Below, one piece after another: positions 42,319 through 50,536 of a DNA stretch of 64,000 nucleotides. The first letter of the stretch is position 1; each line of letters begins with the position of its first letter. Under the pieces are notes generated by a model. It was not told the origin of the DNA and did not search any database. It saw only the letters and a list, made by a program, of their open reading frames with translations. A program made the position numbers and the translations under genes. The stretch is taken from assembly GCA_910586305.1 (NCBI GenBank), contig CAJUGS010000001.1, positions 51,544 to 115,543 on the forward strand, read 5' to 3'. The stretch is from an uncultured Duncaniella sp. (GTDB lineage: Bacteria; Bacteroidota; Bacteroidia; Bacteroidales; Muribaculaceae).

Positions 42319-43272
42319 TCAGAGGTTTAGATTGGTGAGGCAGTCGAGCACGTTGCGGGCTATACGGTCGTCGAGGTGGTCTTCGGGAGCCTTCTCGAAT
42401 TTCTTGCCGGTGATGTGCTCGTAGAGTTCGATGTAGCGTTCGGATACTTCCTCGCAGAAAGCGTCGGTCATTTCGGGCACCTGCTGGCCTTCCTTGCCCA
42501 TGAATCCGTTGGCCATGAGCCATTCGCGGACAAATTCCTTTGAGAGCTGGCGCTGGGGTTCGCCCTTGGCCAGACGTTCCTCGTAGCCTTCGGCATAGAA
42601 GTAGCGCGAGGAGTCGGGGGTGTGGATTTCGTCGATGAGTATCACCTTGCCGTCGCGGAGACCAAATTCATACTTTGTGTCGACGAGGATGAGTCCCTTC
42701 TCGGCGGCCATTTCAGAGCCTTTCTTGAAGAGGGCGCGGGTGTAGGCGGCCATTGTGTCAAACTGCTCTTCGGTGACGATGCCCTGGGCTATTGCTTCCT
42801 CGCGAGATATGTTCTCGTCGTGTCCGGCGTCGGCCTTTGTGGTGGGTGTTATTATGGGCTCGGGGAAACGCTGGTTTTCCACCATTCCTTCGGGAAGTTT
42901 CACTCCGCAGAGCTCTCTCATCCCGGCCTTGTAGTCGCGCCATGCGCTTCCGGCGAGATAGCCGCGGATAATCATTTCGAGACGAAGTCCCTCACATTTG
43001 TAGCCCACGGTGACCATAGGGTCGGGAACGGCTATCTTCCAGTTGGGCACGATGTCGGCGGTCGCGTCGAGCATCGAGGCTGCTATCTGGTTGAGGGCCT
43101 GTCCTTTGAAAGGAATACCCTTTGGGAGTATTACGTCGAAGGCCGAGATACGGTCGGTGGCAACCATCACGAGGAGGTCGTCGCCGATGGTGTAGACATC
43201 ACGCACTTTGCCGTGATAGACTGCCGATTGTTGGGGAAAATTGAAATCAGTTTTTACCAGTGTTGTAGCCAT
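42319..43272 (-). CDS. purC: Phosphoribosylaminoimidazole-succinocarboxamide synthase
   Basis: SAICAR synthase of de novo purine synthesis; joins aspartate to CAIR with ATP. 317 residues, the longer form used in Bacteroidetes. Motifs: GKVRDVY near residue 21, TDRISAFDVILPKGIPFKG, RGYLAGSAW, LVDTKYEFGL and IDEIHTPDSSRY. First gene of the leftward operon, preceded by a TAATTTTG box. The link of purC with ubiE and cysS is positional; no functional tie is obvious. Confidence 0.96.
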   Translation of the reverse strand: MATTLVKTDFNFPQQSAVYHGKVRDVYTIGDDLLVMVATDRISAFDVILPKGIPFKGQALNQIAASMLDATADIVPNWKIAVPDPMVTVGYKCEGLRLEMIIRGYLAGSAWRDYKAGMRELCGVKLPEGMVENQRFPEPIITPTTKADAGHDENISREEAIAQGIVTEEQFDTMAAYTRALFKKGSEMAAEKGLILVDTKYEFGLRDGKVILIDEIHTPDSSRYFYAEGYEERLAKGEPQRQLSKEFVREWLMANGFMGKEGQQVPEMTDAFCEEVSERYIELYEHITGKKFEKAPEDHLDDRIARNVLDCLTNLNL

Positions 43273-43305
43273 GATATTTCAATCAGTGATTTTGTGTTGT
43301 TTCCG

Positions 43306-43313
43306 CAAAATTA
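43306..43313 (-). promoter_or_regulatory. -7 box for the purC operon
   Basis: TAATTTTG on the minus strand, 33 nt upstream of the purC start. -33 element not evident. No purine riboswitch-like fold was recognised in the short leader. Confidence 0.55.
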
Positions 43314-43372
43314 CGGAAAAAACGGCATATTTGTGTGATAGGTTAACAAAAAAGTGGCTCAATGGTCTGAAA

Positions 43373-43483
43373 TAAAAAAAATAGGCCTAAAACAGCCCGT
43401 AGGGGGTGAGCGACCAAATTACGGATTGACTTATTTTTATCCATGTTCCGGTCGTTCACCCCCTACGGGCTGTTTTAGGCCTA
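43373..43483 (-). terminator. Very long hairpin terminator (34-bp stem) after the orphan lipoprotein
   Basis: Arms 43382-43415 and 43450-43483 are reverse complements with one mismatch, separated by 34 AT-rich bases. On the minus strand the hairpin is followed by a run of T (43380-43373), so it is a terminator for the lipoprotein gene ending at 43490. The stem is far longer than needed for termination, which also suggests a MITE-like origin. Confidence 0.75.
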
Positions 43484-43489
43484 AATTCC

Positions 43490-43948
43490 TCAGTGCTGGG
43501 TTATATGTATGCGGTTGATGAAGGGGTACACCCCCACGTTGAGGATTGCTGCCCGTGTGTATTCTGTGCTTTTGTCAAGCGTTATTTTATAGGAGCATGG
43601 TTCTTTTTCACCACTGGTCTTTTCAATGCTTCCCCATTCCCACTCGTAGTAATCTTGAATGTTGTACTGCTTGATGATCATGCTTAAACTGATTAGTTCG
43701 TATTCAAAGGATTCTATGAGACAGGGGTGCTCTTTGGGGGGAGTGGATATATACAGAACCCCGCCATCGTTAGGCATACAGACGAAGTAACCTTGCTTTC
43801 CCTTGTTCTCAAGGTGTTCTCCTCCATCGATGTTGATACTTATGTAAGTAGGGTCGCATCCTTCTTCTCCTTCTTTGTCGCATGAAGAGAAGCTTAGTGT
43901 CATAACGGCTATCGCCATCATGAGCATGAGTTTCTTTGTTATTTCCAT
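43490..43948 (-). CDS. Small lipoprotein of unknown function
   Basis: 152 residues. Signal peptide MEITKKLMLMMAIAVMTLSFSSC with a lipobox-like FSSC; the mature part begins CDKEGEEGCDPTY. The remaining sequence is beta-rich with several Cys residues and no motif I recognise. Codon use is more AT-rich than in the neighbours, and the gene sits in an AT-rich patch with unusual hairpins on both sides, so it may be accessory. Transcribed alone; I see no clear promoter. Confidence 0.65.
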   Translation of the reverse strand: MEITKKLMLMMAIAVMTLSFSSCDKEGEEGCDPTYISINIDGGEHLENKGKQGYFVCMPNDGGVLYISTPPKEHPCLIESFEYELISLSMIIKQYNIQDYYEWEWGSIEKTSGEKEPCSYKITLDKSTEYTRAAILNVGVYPFINRIHITQH

Positions 43949-44376
43949 AGGCTTTGTGTTTAAGGCTTTAGTGATAGGTTGTTTTCTCCGTCATTTCTAC
44001 GGGAGTGTGGTCTTGCCTTAAAAGGAAGTGGTTGAAATGTGAATAATAGTTTTGCGTTTTTATCAGTTGCGAATTTAATGAATCCAAATTAAATATACAA
44101 AAAAACGGCATTTTTTTTGTTTTGGCTATCGGTATTAGTTTAAACTTGTATGAGAGGCGATGGGCTCGGGTGGATTTTGGTGATCTGTTTTGCATATCCG
44201 CACTATGTATATTTCCGAGAACGAAGTCCTCGGAAATATACATCAATAAGTAACCTGCCCCCCTGACTGCCAGTGAGGAGTCGGGAGGGGGGGATAGATA
44301 AATTTTGATAATCTGTGTGTGGGGGGATTTTTTAACAGGTTGTCATCAGACGGCCTGTTTAGTCAGGCTGTCGTTG
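43949..44376. other. AT-rich intergenic patch without a supported gene
   Basis: 428 bp between the lipoprotein gene and DUF4834. It holds a perfect hairpin at 44205-44243 and G-runs near 44285-44330 (GGAGGGGGGG and GTGGGGGGA). A 92-codon minus-strand frame here (43968-44246) begins inside the hairpin and has no family look; I do not accept it. Confidence 0.5.
44205..44243. repeat. Perfect inverted repeat, 15-bp arms
   Basis: Arms 44205-44219 and 44229-44243 with a 9-nt loop. It could terminate the leftward DUF4834 transcript, although it lies about 130 bp beyond its stop and has no T-run. Confidence 0.6.
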
Positions 44377-44739
44377 TCACTTGATTTCTTCCCACTCGGC
44401 ATCGCTTACCTGTGGTTCGCGAGGTGTATAGGATGGGTCGGCGGGAGTGTATTGTGTTTTTTCATTTATTTCCACGAAATCGACATACTCTCCCTCGTCA
44501 CGACGGAATATTTTCTCCTTTCGGGGTCGCTGACGCTGTTGTCCTGTGCGACGCTGACGCTCCTCTTCCCTGCGCCGGCGGATCTCTTCGGGATCCATGC
44601 CAAAAGCGCTCCCATAGCTCTGACGGAAGAAGTCGTTGACTTTCTGCTCGTATTTGCGACGCATATAGGCCGCAAGAAGCGGCTTTGCCACGAGCCACAG
44701 AAAGTAGATGATCGCTATAGTGAATATGAGTGTGAGCAT
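44377..44739 (-). CDS. DUF4834 single-helix membrane protein
   Basis: 120 residues: one N-terminal transmembrane helix (LIFTIAIIYFLWLVA), then a highly charged cytoplasmic region with an Arg/Glu-rich helix (EEIRRRREEERQRRTGQ) and an acidic C-terminus that ends in VSDAEWEEI. This matches the Bacteroidetes family DUF4834. Function unknown. It is transcribed away from the SemiSWEET gene, with a TAAATTTG box upstream. Confidence 0.8.
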   Translation of the reverse strand: MLTLIFTIAIIYFLWLVAKPLLAAYMRRKYEQKVNDFFRQSYGSAFGMDPEEIRRRREEERQRRTGQQRQRPRKEKIFRRDEGEYVDFVEINEKTQYTPADPSYTPREPQVSDAEWEEIK

Positions 44740-44769
44740 TGGTGCTGTTGTTGTCTCTTGTTATTCTTG

Positions 44770-44777
44770 CAAATTTA
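44770..44777 (-). promoter_or_regulatory. -7 box for DUF4834
   Basis: TAAATTTG on the minus strand, 30 nt upstream of the start. No good -33 element. Confidence 0.45.
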
Positions 44778-44897
44778 ACACTTTTCAAGCGATAAACGGC
44801 TGTAAGCGATGTTAAAATTTATAATCGGAGGTGTCAGACAACATTCTGAGGGTGTTTAACGTTAGTAAAGATACGTTAGTATATAAAAGAACAAAAT

Positions 44898-45176
44898 ATG
44901 GAACTACTGACCAACATTGTGGGCTACGGGGCTGCCATATGTATGGTGATGGGCTATCTTCCCCAGGCCATCCACACTATCCGCACTAAAGAGACCGACG
45001 GTATTGCGCTTCCCACCTTTCTGCTTCTCGGAATGGGCAGTATACTCTTTGTGGTGCAGGGACTGCTGCTCCACAACTGGCCGCTTTTCATCACCAATGC
45101 CATCACTACGGTTTGTTCGGCCGTAGTTTTCGGAATAAAAATCCACAACGACTTCGGAAAGAAGAAACAGAAGTAG
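44898..45176 (+). CDS. SemiSWEET-type sugar transporter (PQ-loop)
   Basis: 92-residue inner-membrane protein with three helices, one triple-helix bundle that would act as a dimer. The PQ motif is in MGYLPQAIHTIRTKETDGI (residues about 18-36), followed by LPTFLLLGMGSILFVVQG and the conserved Asn in ITNAITTV. SemiSWEETs carry mono- or disaccharides by facilitated diffusion. It stands just upstream of a glycosidase operon that has its own consensus promoter, so a link to uptake of the released sugars is suggestive only. Confidence 0.9.
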   Translation: MELLTNIVGYGAAICMVMGYLPQAIHTIRTKETDGIALPTFLLLGMGSILFVVQGLLLHNWPLFITNAITTVCSAVVFGIKIHNDFGKKKQK

Positions 45177-45194
45177 CGATAACCTCGCCGGGGG

Positions 45195-45226
45195 TTTGGA
45201 ATATATAAGGGAAAATGCTATCTTTG
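45195..45226 (+). promoter_or_regulatory. Consensus promoter of the GH3-GH115 operon
   Basis: TTTG (45195-45198), 20-bp spacer, TATCTTTG (45219-45226). The ATG is 44 nt downstream of the -7 box. Confidence 0.8.
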
Positions 45227-45270
45227 CCAATGTAATTGTACAAAATACATTTTCCCCTTTCTAAACTTCC

Positions 45271-47838
45271 ATGAAATTCAAGCAAATTCTGTCAATCGCC
45301 GGCCTTGCTTGCGCCGCCCTGTCGGCTTCGGGCCAGCTTCTTCCCTATCAGAACCCCTCGCTTAGTGCCGAGGAGCGTGCCGCCGACCTTTGCAGCCGTC
45401 TGACGCTCGAGGAAAAATCCAGGCTGATGATGAACTCGTCGCCGGCCATAGAGCGTCTGGGCATTCCGTCTTTCGACTGGTGGAGCGAGGCTCTTCACGG
45501 TGTTGGCCGCAACGGTCTGGCCACAGTGTTTCCCTCGTGTATAGGTATGGCGGCGTCGTTTGACGACGACCTTATCGAAGAGGTGTTCACGGCTGTGAGC
45601 GACGAAGCGCGTGCCAAGAACACCCTCGCCCGCCGTGAGGGTAAGAACGGCAAATACAAAGGTCTTTCGTTCTGGACTCCCAATATCAATGTGTTCCGTG
45701 ACCCGCGCTGGGGCCGCGGCCAGGAGACGTATGGCGAGGATCCTTACATGAACGGGCGCATGGGCCTGCGCGTTGTCAAGGGTCTCCAGGGCGACGGCAC
45801 CGACAAGTATTACAAGCTCCATGCCTGCGCCAAGCATTATGCCGTCCACAGCGGTCCGGAGAAGACCCGCCATCGCATGGACATAGAGAGTCTGCCTGCC
45901 CGAGAGCTGTGGGAGACCTATCTGCCTGCATTCAAGACCCTCGTGCAGGAGGGTAATGTGCAGCAGGTGATGTGTGCCTACCAGCGTTTCGAGGGTTCTC
46001 CCTGCTGTGGTTCCGACAGGCTGCTCAACACTATACTGCGCTACGGCTGGGGATTTGACGGCCTTGTCGTGAGCGACTGTGGCGCCATAGGCGATTTCTA
46101 TCGCGAGGGACGCCACGAGGTGTCGAAGGATGCCAAGGCTGCGTCGGCTCTCGGTGTGCTCAGCGGCACGGATGTGGAGTGTGGCGGAGTCTACAAGAAT
46201 CTGCCCGGAGCTGTGGCGCGCGGCGATATCTCAGAGGCCGATATCGACGTGAGTGTCAAGAGGATGCTCAAGGGTCGATTCGAACTCGGCGACTTCGATC
46301 CTGACTCGCTCGTGTCGTGGACTTCCATCCCCATGAGCGTTGTGTGCTCTCCCGAGCACCGTGCGCTTGCGCGCAAGATGGCCCGCGAGCAGATGGTGCT
46401 TCTGAAAAACAACGGTGTGCTCCCCCTCTCGGCCGACAATAAGAAGATCATGCTGATGGGTCCCAATGCCGCCGACTCGACCATGATGTGGGGTATCTAT
46501 TACGGCCAGCCCGTCCACACTGTCACTATACTCGAGGGTATCAACAGCCGTCTTGGCCGTGAGATACCGTATGCCAAGGGGTGTACGGTGACACGCATGA
46601 CCGACGAGGAGAGTGTGTTCGGCAATTTCCGGAACAAGTCGGACCGTGGAATGAGGGCTGTCTACTGGAACAATGCCTCGATGTCGGGCGCCCCTGCGGT
46701 GGAGACTGTCTACACCTCCCCTATCAGACTCGACAACGGCGGCAACACCGCATTTGCCCCGGGTGTGAATCTTACCAACTTCACCACACGCATAAGGGGC
46801 TCATATGTGGCCGACCGCGACGAGACTCTCAAGATGGTCTACAACAATGACGACGGGCTGCGCATAATAGTGAACGGCGACACCATACATGACCGCTGGC
46901 GCCAGAGCTCTCTTGAGTTCCGCACCCGTGAATTTCCTGTCAAGAAGGGGCGCGAATATGATATCATAGTGGAGTATATGCAGCTTGAGGACGGAGCTAC
47001 TCTCAACTTCGACCTGCTGCGCTCGCGCAATGTCACACCTGCCGATGCCGTCAGGGCTGCCCGTGATGCCGATATCGTGATATTTGCCGGAGGTATCTCT
47101 CCCGACTATGAGCGCGAGGAGGCCAAGGTGACCGAGCCCGGATTTGACAACGGCGACCGTACTTCGATAGAGCTTCCCGCTCCTCAGCGCGAGATTCTGA
47201 AGGCTCTCCACAAGGCCGGCAAGAAGATAGTGCTCGTCAACTGCAGCGGAAGTGCCGTGGCCCTCACTCCCGAGGACAAAATCTGCGATGCTATCCTCCA
47301 GGCCTGGTATCCCGGTGAACAGGGCGGCCATGCTGTGGCCGACGTGCTTTTCGGCGACTACAATCCCTCGGGCAAGCTTCCGGTGACCTTCTACAAAGAC
47401 GACAGCCAGCTGCCGGCGTTTGACGACTATCTGATGGCCGGGCGTACCTACCGCTACATGAAGAACGACGAGCCTCTCTATAAGTTCGGCCACGGTCTGA
47501 GCTATACGACATTCTCTATTGCCGATCCGGCCTACTCTGACGGAAAGGTGACCGCTACCGTGACCAATACCGGCAAGGTGGCCGGCACCGAGGTGGTGCA
47601 GGTGTATATGCGCCGTCCGGCCGACACGGCCGGTCCGGTCAAGACACTGCGCGGCTACACCCGTGTCAGCCTCGCTCCCGGCGAGAGCCGTCGTGTGGAG
47701 ATCGACTTCCCCCTGTCGAGCTTCGAGAACTGGGACGAGTCTGCCATGCAGATGCGCGTAGTTCCCGGCGAATATGAGCTTATGGTGGGCTCTTCGAGCG
47801 ATGACAAGGATCTGAGCAAAATCAAGGTGACGATATGA
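45271..47838 (+). CDS. Family GH3 glycoside hydrolase with PA14 insert, beta-xylosidase/beta-glucosidase type
   Basis: 855-residue periplasmic enzyme. Signal peptide to about ALSASGQ, then the GH3 N-terminal barrel with the nucleophile Asp269 in VVSDCGAI and the substrate residues of CAKHYAVHSGPE. The C-terminal GH3 domain is split by a PA14 domain (about residues 465-590, with YNNDDGLRIIVNGD). A fibronectin-like domain ends the protein (TVTNTGKVAGTEVVQVYM). SDCGAI with KHYAVHSGPE is the pattern of GH3 beta-xylosidases. The stop overlaps the GH115 start as ATGA. Likely role: release of xylose or glucose from the non-reducing end of oligosaccharides produced with GH115. Confidence 0.92.
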   Translation: MKFKQILSIAGLACAALSASGQLLPYQNPSLSAEERAADLCSRLTLEEKSRLMMNSSPAIERLGIPSFDWWSEALHGVGRNGLATVFPSCIGMAASFDDDLIEEVFTAVSDEARAKNTLARREGKNGKYKGLSFWTPNINVFRDPRWGRGQETYGEDPYMNGRMGLRVVKGLQGDGTDKYYKLHACAKHYAVHSGPEKTRHRMDIESLPARELWETYLPAFKTLVQEGNVQQVMCAYQRFEGSPCCGSDRLLNTILRYGWGFDGLVVSDCGAIGDFYREGRHEVSKDAKAASALGVLSGTDVECGGVYKNLPGAVARGDISEADIDVSVKRMLKGRFELGDFDPDSLVSWTSIPMSVVCSPEHRALARKMAREQMVLLKNNGVLPLSADNKKIMLMGPNAADSTMMWGIYYGQPVHTVTILEGINSRLGREIPYAKGCTVTRMTDEESVFGNFRNKSDRGMRAVYWNNASMSGAPAVETVYTSPIRLDNGGNTAFAPGVNLTNFTTRIRGSYVADRDETLKMVYNNDDGLRIIVNGDTIHDRWRQSSLEFRTREFPVKKGREYDIIVEYMQLEDGATLNFDLLRSRNVTPADAVRAARDADIVIFAGGISPDYEREEAKVTEPGFDNGDRTSIELPAPQREILKALHKAGKKIVLVNCSGSAVALTPEDKICDAILQAWYPGEQGGHAVADVLFGDYNPSGKLPVTFYKDDSQLPAFDDYLMAGRTYRYMKNDEPLYKFGHGLSYTTFSIADPAYSDGKVTATVTNTGKVAGTEVVQVYMRRPADTAGPVKTLRGYTRVSLAPGESRRVEIDFPLSSFENWDESAMQMRVVPGEYELMVGSSSDDKDLSKIKVTI

Positions 47839-50432
47839 TGTTTCCTATGTCACAGATACAGGGAAGAATCGGAGCCGTCGTTTTGATGTTTCTCGGTGTG
47901 GCTCTTTGCGCCGGAGCCATTGACCATCCGGGAATAACGGTGCCCGGGATTTCGCAGGAGCGTTTCACCCTCATAAGCGACGGTAAGCCTCTCAGACTGC
48001 TCGTTGACGAGGCCGACAATATCGGAGTGAGATTGGCGTCTGAAAATCTTAGCGAGGATTTCCAGCGTGTATGCGGCCGGAAGGCTGATATTGTACATAG
48101 TCCCGTTGAAGGGAATATGATTATTGCCGGAACGCTCGGAAGCCGTTTTATAGACGAGCTTGTCAGGGACAAAAAAATCGACAGGTCGGAGCTGCGTGGA
48201 AAAACCGAGAAGTATGTCATGGCCACTGTGGCCCATCCCTTCGACGGTGTTGACGAGGCTCTTGTCATTGCCGGCAGTGACCGCCGTGGAACCATCTACG
48301 GCATCTATGAGCTTTCGGAGCAGATAGGCGTGTCGCCGTGGTATGACTGGGCTGATGTCCCTGTGGCCCGCCACGAGAATCTCTCGATCTCGAGGGGTAA
48401 ATACACGGCCGGAGAGCCGGCTGTGAGATATCGAGGCCTCTTTCTTAACGACGAGGCGCCCTGTCTCACGGGCTGGGTGAAGAATACCTATGGGACCAAT
48501 TACGGCGACCATCGTTTCTATGCCCGTGTCTTTGAGCTTCTGTTGCGTCTGAGGGCCAATTACCTCTGGCCTGCCATGTGGGGCTGGAGCTTCTATGCCG
48601 ATGACCCCGAAAACAGCAGGACCGCCGACGATATGGGTATTATCATGGGCACCTCCCACCACGAGCCGATGGCCCGCAACCACCAGGAGTGGGCGCGCCA
48701 CCGCGACAGATACGGGGTGTGGGACTATGCTTCCAATCAGAAGACCATTGACCGCTTCTTCCGTGAGGGAATAGAGAGAGTGGCCGGTACCGAGGACCTT
48801 ATCACAATAGGAATGCGTGGCGACGGCGACGCTCCTATGGGTGGCGAAGAGGGCAACGACCACAATTATGTCTCGCGCGACGAATACAATATGAACCTTC
48901 TGCGCAAGATATTCAGAAACCAACGCAAGATAATAGAGGATGTGACCGGCGAGAAGGCCGAAAAGCGTCAGCAGGTGTGGGCCATATACAAGGAGGTCCA
49001 GACTTACTATGATCTGGGGCTGCGTGTGCCCGACGACGTGATAATGCTCGTCTGTGACGACAACTGGGGCAATGTCCGCAAGCTGCCCGATGCCGAGGAG
49101 CGTAAGCATCCCGGCGGATGGGGAATGTATTATCATGTGGACTATGTGGGCGCTCCGCGTAATACCAAATGGCTCAATGTCACTCCGCCCCAGAACCTCT
49201 GCGAGCAGATGCGTCTGACGTATGACTACGGGGTGGACCGTCTGTGGATTCTCAATGTGGGCGATCTCAAGCCTATGGAGTATCCCATAACGCTCTTCCT
49301 TGACATGGCCTGGAATCCCGCCAGGTTCAATGCCCGTGATGTGACGGGACACATTCGTGATTTCTGTGCGCGCCAGTTTGGCGAGGACCAGGCCGACGAG
49401 ACTGCCCGAATCATGAATCTGCAGTGCAAGTATGCCGGACGTGTCACTCCCGAGATGCTCGACCGCAACACCTACAATCTCTCGACAGGCGAGTGGAAGC
49501 AAGTGGCCGATGACTATGCGCGTCTCGAGGCTGAGGCTCTGCGCCAGTATATCTCTCTTGACTCATCTTACAGGGATGCCTACAAGCAGCTTGTTCTTTT
49601 CCCGGTGCAGGCGCTGTCGAATCTTTACGAGATGTACTATTCGCAGGCTATGAACCACAAGCTCTATGCTGAAAACAACCCTCGGGCCAATGAGTGGGCC
49701 GACAGGGTGGAAAAGACCTTTGCCCGCGACGCCGCTCTCTGTCATGACTACAATAATGTGATGTCGGGCGGCAAGTGGGATGGAATGATGTCGCAGAAGC
49801 ATATAGGCTACACCTCATGGAATGACAATTTCCCGGCCGACATACTTCCGGAGTGTCACAGAGTGAGCGACACATCGGCCGGCGGGTATGTGTTTGCCGC
49901 GTCGGACGGAGTCGTTGCTATGGAGGCCGAGCATTTCCATGACTGCGCTGACGGCAAGGAGGCGGCCTGGACCATCATACCTCATATGGGACGCACCCTC
50001 AGCGGTGTTGCCATGATGCCCTATGACAAGCCTACGGATGGCGGAGTGCTGAGGTATGTGATGAGTATGGACGCGCCGGCCGATTCGGTGGATGTGCGCG
50101 TGATAGTCAAGTCGACCCTTGCGTTCAAGAATCCCGCCGGTCACAGGTTCACGGTGGGTTTCGAAGGTCTCGACGAGGTTGAGGTCAACTTCAATCACAA
50201 TCTCAACGAGAGTCCCGAGAATATCTACGATGTGTTCTATCCCACGGTGGCACGGAGAGTCGTGGAGAACAAGGTCAGACTCAAGGTGCCTGAGAAATCG
50301 GCCGACGGAACCTATACCCTCGCCCTTCGTCCGCTCGATCCGGGTGTGGTGTTTGAGAAGATCGTCGTCGACTGTGGCGGATACAGGGACACATACCTGT
50401 ATATGGATGAGTCGCCATGCCGGAGAGACTGA
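47835..50432 (+). CDS. Family GH115 xylan alpha-1,2-glucuronidase
   Basis: 865 residues with an N-terminal signal peptide (IGAVVLMFLGVALCAGA). GH115 removes (4-O-methyl-)glucuronic acid from xylan. Recognised stretches: SDRRGTIYGIYELSEQIGVSPWYDWADVP at domain A/B start, RYRGLFLNDEAPCLTGW, LRANYLWPAMWG, MGTSHHEPM, and ITIGMRGDGDAPM, in family order. The C-terminal part (about 690-865) is a beta-sandwich domain common in the family. It overlaps the GH3 stop by four bases. The pair would trim glucuronoxylan side groups and xylose; no SusC/SusD genes are in the window, so this is a small stand-alone unit. Confidence 0.92.
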   Translation: MMFPMSQIQGRIGAVVLMFLGVALCAGAIDHPGITVPGISQERFTLISDGKPLRLLVDEADNIGVRLASENLSEDFQRVCGRKADIVHSPVEGNMIIAGTLGSRFIDELVRDKKIDRSELRGKTEKYVMATVAHPFDGVDEALVIAGSDRRGTIYGIYELSEQIGVSPWYDWADVPVARHENLSISRGKYTAGEPAVRYRGLFLNDEAPCLTGWVKNTYGTNYGDHRFYARVFELLLRLRANYLWPAMWGWSFYADDPENSRTADDMGIIMGTSHHEPMARNHQEWARHRDRYGVWDYASNQKTIDRFFREGIERVAGTEDLITIGMRGDGDAPMGGEEGNDHNYVSRDEYNMNLLRKIFRNQRKIIEDVTGEKAEKRQQVWAIYKEVQTYYDLGLRVPDDVIMLVCDDNWGNVRKLPDAEERKHPGGWGMYYHVDYVGAPRNTKWLNVTPPQNLCEQMRLTYDYGVDRLWILNVGDLKPMEYPITLFLDMAWNPARFNARDVTGHIRDFCARQFGEDQADETARIMNLQCKYAGRVTPEMLDRNTYNLSTGEWKQVADDYARLEAEALRQYISLDSSYRDAYKQLVLFPVQALSNLYEMYYSQAMNHKLYAENNPRANEWADRVEKTFARDAALCHDYNNVMSGGKWDGMMSQKHIGYTSWNDNFPADILPECHRVSDTSAGGYVFAASDGVVAMEAEHFHDCADGKEAAWTIIPHMGRTLSGVAMMPYDKPTDGGVLRYVMSMDAPADSVDVRVIVKSTLAFKNPAGHRFTVGFEGLDEVEVNFNHNLNESPENIYDVFYPTVARRVVENKVRLKVPEKSADGTYTLALRPLDPGVVFEKIVVDCGGYRDTYLYMDESPCRRD

Positions 50433-50460
50433 TGTGACAGCTGTCACGACATGAGATATG

Positions 50461-50505
50461 GGACGGCCCGGATACGTGTCAGAAACGCACGTGTCCGGGC
50501 CGTCC
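50461..50505. terminator. Terminator hairpin between GH115 and GH97
   Basis: 18-base arms 50461-50478 and 50488-50505, one G-U pair, 9-nt loop, between convergent genes. T-run is weak. Confidence 0.8.
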
Positions 50506-50536
50506 GGTGTGTGGTGGGCAAGAGGTGTGTGATTTC

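Noticed and set aside
43968..44246. 92-codon minus-strand frame beside the orphan lipoprotein
   Set aside because: It begins inside a perfect hairpin, has no promoter or family pattern, and has the composition of random AT-rich DNA.
47850..49502. 550-codon minus-strand frame inside GH115
   Set aside because: Antisense shadow of a recognised glucuronidase; no promoter or homology pattern.
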